Shown: in pieces, positions 61,295 through 64,000 of the stretch | How the letters are laid out: the number at the start of each line of letters is the position of its first letter | How positions within the stretch are numbered: the first letter of the stretch is position 1 | Origin: Granulicella cerasi | GTDB taxonomy: Bacteria; Acidobacteriota; Terriglobia; Terriglobales; Acidobacteriaceae | Length of the DNA stretch: 64,000 nt | Assembly (NCBI RefSeq): GCF_025685575.1 | Contig: NZ_JAGSYD010000005.1 | Location: 124,567-188,566 of the forward strand | Direction of reading: 5' to 3' | Notes under the pieces: model-generated | Told to the model about the DNA's origin: nothing | What the model saw: the letters and a program-made list of their open reading frames with translations, nothing else | The model's database searches: none | Position numbers and translations under genes: made by a program

Positions 61295-63337
61295 ATGCCT
61301 ACACAAGCAAAACGTCGCTCGCTGTTCGATAGCAAGATCGTTCGTCGAGCGAGCGTGGATGCGCTCACCAAGTTGAATCCTCGCTTGATGATGAAGAATC
61401 CGGTAATGTTCGTCGTTGAACTCGGCAGCGTGCTGACCACCGTGCTGCTGTTCTTGAACCGGGCGACGCGTCACGGCCACTTCAAGTTTGATCTTCAGAT
61501 CACGCTATGGCTCTGGTTCACCGTGCTCTTTGCGAACTTCGCCGAAGCTATGGCGGAAGGTCGCGGCAAAGCCCAAGCCGACGCCCTACGTCAAGCGAAG
61601 TCGGAAACAACCGCGTACCTCCTCAGCAAAACGGGGAGCGTCGAGGAAGTTCCATCATCGAAGCTTCGGGTGGGTGACCTCGTGCGTGTACTTGCGGGCC
61701 AGATGATTCCTGGCGATGGCGAAGTGATCGAAGGTGTGGCGTCGGTGGATGAGTCCGCGATTACCGGCGAATCTGCCCCGGTAATTCGTGAAGCCGGTGG
61801 AGATCGCTCAGCAGTGACCGGAGGCACGCGCGTCCTATCGGATGTCATCACCGTACGCGTGACTTCGAACCCGGGCGAGACCTTTCTCGATCGCATGATT
61901 GCACTCGTCGAAGGCGCAGAGCGGCAGAAGACACCGAACGAGATCGCCCTGAACATCCTTCTCTCAGGGCTCACGATCATCTTCCTGTTAGCTGTCGTAA
62001 CGTTGCAGCCGTTCGCGCTGTACTCAGGAGCACCGCAGACGATCTTCGTGCTGATCTCGCTACTTGTCTGTCTCATCCCTACAACGATCGGCGGGTTGCT
62101 ATCAGCTATCGGCATCGCAGGCATGGACCGTCTCGTGCAACATAATGTCCTCGCAACCTCTGGCCGTGCCGTGGAAGCTGCGGGCGACGTCAACACTCTG
62201 CTGCTCGATAAGACCGGCACCATCACAATTGGCAACAGGCAGGCAGCAGAGTTCATCGCCGCACCGGGTGTATTTCCCGCCAAACTGGCAGATGCAGCGC
62301 AGCTTTCCTCACTCTCCGACGAAACGCCCGAAGGTCGCTCCATCGTGGTGCTCGCGAAGGAAGCCTACAACCTCCGTGGTCGCGAGCTGGCGTCACTCAA
62401 CGCGGAGTTCATCCCGTTCTCTGCGACCACTCGAATGAGCGGCATCGAGACCGATGGTCGAAGCATCCGCAAAGGCGCCGTGGATGCGATCTCTCGGTAT
62501 CTCCAGGAGCACGGCAACACGCTTCCCGGTGAAGTGCGTGCAGCCGTAGAAGAGGTTGCCCGCAAAGGCGGCACACCGTTAGTGGTCGCGGAGAACGGCC
62601 GCGCACTGGGCGTGGTCTACCTCAAAGATGTCGTTAAGGGCGGCATGAAGGAACGCTTTGACCAGCTTCGGTCGATGGGCATCCGTACCGTGATGATCAC
62701 CGGCGACAATCCGCTTACCGCAGCGGCAATCGCTCGCGAAGCCGGCGTCGACGACTTCCTCGCCGAAGCCAAGCCCAAGGACAAGATGGACCTTATCAAG
62801 CGCGAACAGGCGGAGGGCAAGCTCGTGGCCATGACCGGCGACGGCACCAACGATGCCCCCGCGCTTGCACAGGCGGATGTTGGAGTTGCAATGAACTCGG
62901 GTACACAGGCCGCGAAAGAAGCGGGCAACATGGTCGATCTCGACTCCAACCCCACCAAGTTGATTGAGATCGTCGCGATCGGCAAACAGCTGTTGATGAC
63001 ACGAGGAGCATTGACGACATTCAGCATCTCCAACGACGTGGCGAAGTACTTCGCGATCATCCCCGCCATGTTCGCTGGTGTCTTTCCGGTGTTGAACGCC
63101 CTGAACATCATGCATCTCCACAACGCTGAGTCTGCGGTACTTTCCGCAGTCATCTTCAACGCCCTCGTCATCATTGGGTTGATCCCGCTCGCTCTGCGTG
63201 GGGTTGCGTACAAACCCATGTCCGCGGCAGCGATGCTTCAACGCAATCTGCTCGTATATGGCCTAGGCGGCATCATCGTACCTTTCATTGGCATCAAGGT
63301 CATCGACCTTGCAGTGACAGCCCTGCACCTGGCTTAG
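61295..63337 (+). CDS. kdpB: KdpB, P-type ATPase subunit for K+ uptake
   Basis: A 680-aa P-type ATPase: actuator-domain motif TGES (in [10 protein letters not shown]), phosphorylated aspartate in [12 protein letters not shown] (about residue 305), nucleotide-binding part and hinge motif [20 protein letters not shown]. The length equals the usual 680-690. It supplies the energy for KdpA-mediated uptake. All catalytic residues are present. The serine of TGES is the regulatory phosphorylation site in E. coli KdpB. Confidence 0.97.
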   Translation: MPTQAKRRSLFDSKIVRRASVDALTKLNPRLMMKNPVMFVVELGSVLTTVLLFLNRATRHGHFKFDLQITLWLWFTVLFANFAEAMAEGRGKAQADALRQAKSETTAYLLSKTGSVEEVPSSKLRVGDLVRVLAGQMIPGDGEVIEGVASVDESAITGESAPVIREAGGDRSAVTGGTRVLSDVITVRVTSNPGETFLDRMIALVEGAERQKTPNEIALNILLSGLTIIFLLAVVTLQPFALYSGAPQTIFVLISLLVCLIPTTIGGLLSAIGIAGMDRLVQHNVLATSGRAVEAAGDVNTLLLDKTGTITIGNRQAAEFIAAPGVFPAKLADAAQLSSLSDETPEGRSIVVLAKEAYNLRGRELASLNAEFIPFSATTRMSGIETDGRSIRKGAVDAISRYLQEHGNTLPGEVRAAVEEVARKGGTPLVVAENGRALGVVYLKDVVKGGMKERFDQLRSMGIRTVMITGDNPLTAAAIAREAGVDDFLAEAKPKDKMDLIKREQAEGKLVAMTGDGTNDAPALAQADVGVAMNSGTQAAKEAGNMVDLDSNPTKLIEIVAIGKQLLMTRGALTTFSISNDVAKYFAIIPAMFAGVFPVLNALNIMHLHNAESAVLSAVIFNALVIIGLIPLALRGVAYKPMSAAAMLQRNLLVYGLGGIIVPFIGIKVIDLAVTALHLA

Positions 63338-63349
63338 CCGAAGGAACAA

Positions 63350-63922
63350 ATGAAGAAGCAAATCATAACAGCAACGCTCTACACCCTCGTCACCGCAGTG
63401 CTGCTGGGTATCGTTTACCCCGTCGTCATCACGGGCATCGCGCAGTTGACGATGCACCAGAAGGCGAACGGACAGCTCATCACTCAAAACGACATCATGG
63501 TTGGCTCAGCGCTCATTGGTCAGCCGTTTACAGGGGTCGGCTACTTTCATAGCCGCCCTTCGGCAGCGGGGACAGGGTATGACGCTACATCATCTGCTGG
63601 CTCAAATCTTGGCCCCACGAGCAAGGCTCTCGCCGACAGAGTGGCCGCCAGCGCTGAAATCAAGAGTAGTGGTGCCCCTGTTCCGGTGGACCTCGTGACG
63701 ACCTCGGGCTCGGGCTTGGATCCGGATATCTCGCCAGCTGCCGCACTCTATCAAGTACCTCGCATCTCGCAGGAGCGGCACATCGCCAGCGCGCGAGTGG
63801 AACAGCTGGTCTACCAGAACGTGACACCACGTCAGTTCGGTCTGCTCGGCGAGCCGCGCGTGAATGTGCTTCATCTGAACCTTGCCCTGGACCATCTCTC
63901 GGCGGCTAACGCCAGACCTTAG
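63350..63922 (+). CDS. kdpC: KdpC, assembly and K+-affinity subunit
   Basis: A 190-aa protein with one N-terminal membrane helix (LYTLVTAVLLGIVYPVVITGIAQL) and a periplasmic domain with YFHSRPSAAGTGYDATSSAGSNLGPTSKAL, PVDLVTTSGSGLDPDISPAAALYQVPRI and a C-terminal EPRVNVLHLNLAL. This is the complete KdpC pattern. The gene follows kdpB by 12 bp and closes the operon as far as the window shows. Confidence 0.96.
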   Translation: MKKQIITATLYTLVTAVLLGIVYPVVITGIAQLTMHQKANGQLITQNDIMVGSALIGQPFTGVGYFHSRPSAAGTGYDATSSAGSNLGPTSKALADRVAASAEIKSSGAPVPVDLVTTSGSGLDPDISPAAALYQVPRISQERHIASARVEQLVYQNVTPRQFGLLGEPRVNVLHLNLALDHLSAANARP

Positions 63923-64000
63923 AGAATCGCCGTGGAGGATACTTGCTCAGCGATACGGAGCAGCATCCAACGATGAACGGACATGAAATATGCTTCACAC
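63923..64000. other. 78 bases after kdpC at the window end
   Basis: A short stem, TGCTC and GAGCA around 63943-63961, follows kdpC. No T-run is seen and no gene start is supported. The response-regulator gene kdpE is not found up to the edge. Confidence 0.3.

Overview
The window looks like a chromosomal segment of an Acidobacteriota member, probably Terriglobia/Acidobacteriaceae (the Terriglobus, Granulicella and Edaphobacter group). This is inferred from gene content and style: a hopanoid squalene module (hpnCDE), a LarA-family operon, outer-membrane porins, a complete kdp operon with a split KdpD, moderately high GC, and tightly overlapping operons. No rRNA or taxonomic marker is present, so the placement is inference. 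There is one RNA gene, an initiator tRNA-Met. No CRISPR array or intact insertion sequence was seen.

Region 1 (0.3-28 kb) reads as core genome. It holds: a tiny basic protein; larA-larE-larB (nickel-pincer nucleotide racemase/epimerase and cofactor synthesis, with no larC in view) behind a palindromic operator; a cNMP-domain/thioredoxin-reductase-like fusion without redox cysteines; a LysR gene divergent from an RND efflux operon (pump, adaptor, outer-membrane factor); a DMT-type membrane protein; a hopanoid operon (dehydrogenase, hpnC, hpnD, hpnE); MlaE/MlaF-like lipid transport genes; a dienelactone hydrolase; a PP2C phosphatase; a DcaP-like porin; a phospholipase D-like protein; a secreted protein with kinase-like motifs; an MsbA-like ABC exporter; and an MFS transporter.

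Region 2 (28.04-39.9 kb) is accessory. It starts just after the initiator tRNA and is bounded by two direct repeats of about 138 bp, each carrying the 3' tail of a tyrosine integrase gene plus a hairpin. Between them lie a large DUF4011/SF1-helicase/Vsr-like nuclease/DUF3320 protein (HheA type, a predicted anti-phage protein) and, head to head with it, a type I restriction-modification operon hsdM-hsdS-hsdR. This is best read as a mobile defence cassette.

Region 3 (39.9-54.8 kb) is a metabolic accessory region rich in small oxidoreductases and regulators: TetR with a double operator and its SDR target; AraC and a second SDR; a Rossmann-fold oxidoreductase; a SnoaL-like protein; and a shikimate-dehydrogenase-like gene. 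A seven-gene minus-strand operon follows (SDR, tandem carboxymuconolactone-decarboxylase-like protein, two paralogous cupins, DUF2255, aldo/keto reductase, frameshifted shikimate dehydrogenase), divergent from an AraC regulator with a 21-bp-phased operator. Next come a secreted ABM-domain protein and an RsbQ-like hydrolase translationally coupled to a PAS histidine kinase.

Region 4 (54.9-64 kb) is a potassium-uptake locus: kdpF-A-B-C preceded by an additional 32-residue membrane peptide; KdpD split into two divergently transcribed genes (sensor/Usp half and histidine-kinase half); and an outer-membrane porin. The promoters of the porin and of kdp carry the same kind of 11-bp-phased TTA(C/G) repeats, suggesting shared control by a KdpE-type response regulator that is not in the window.
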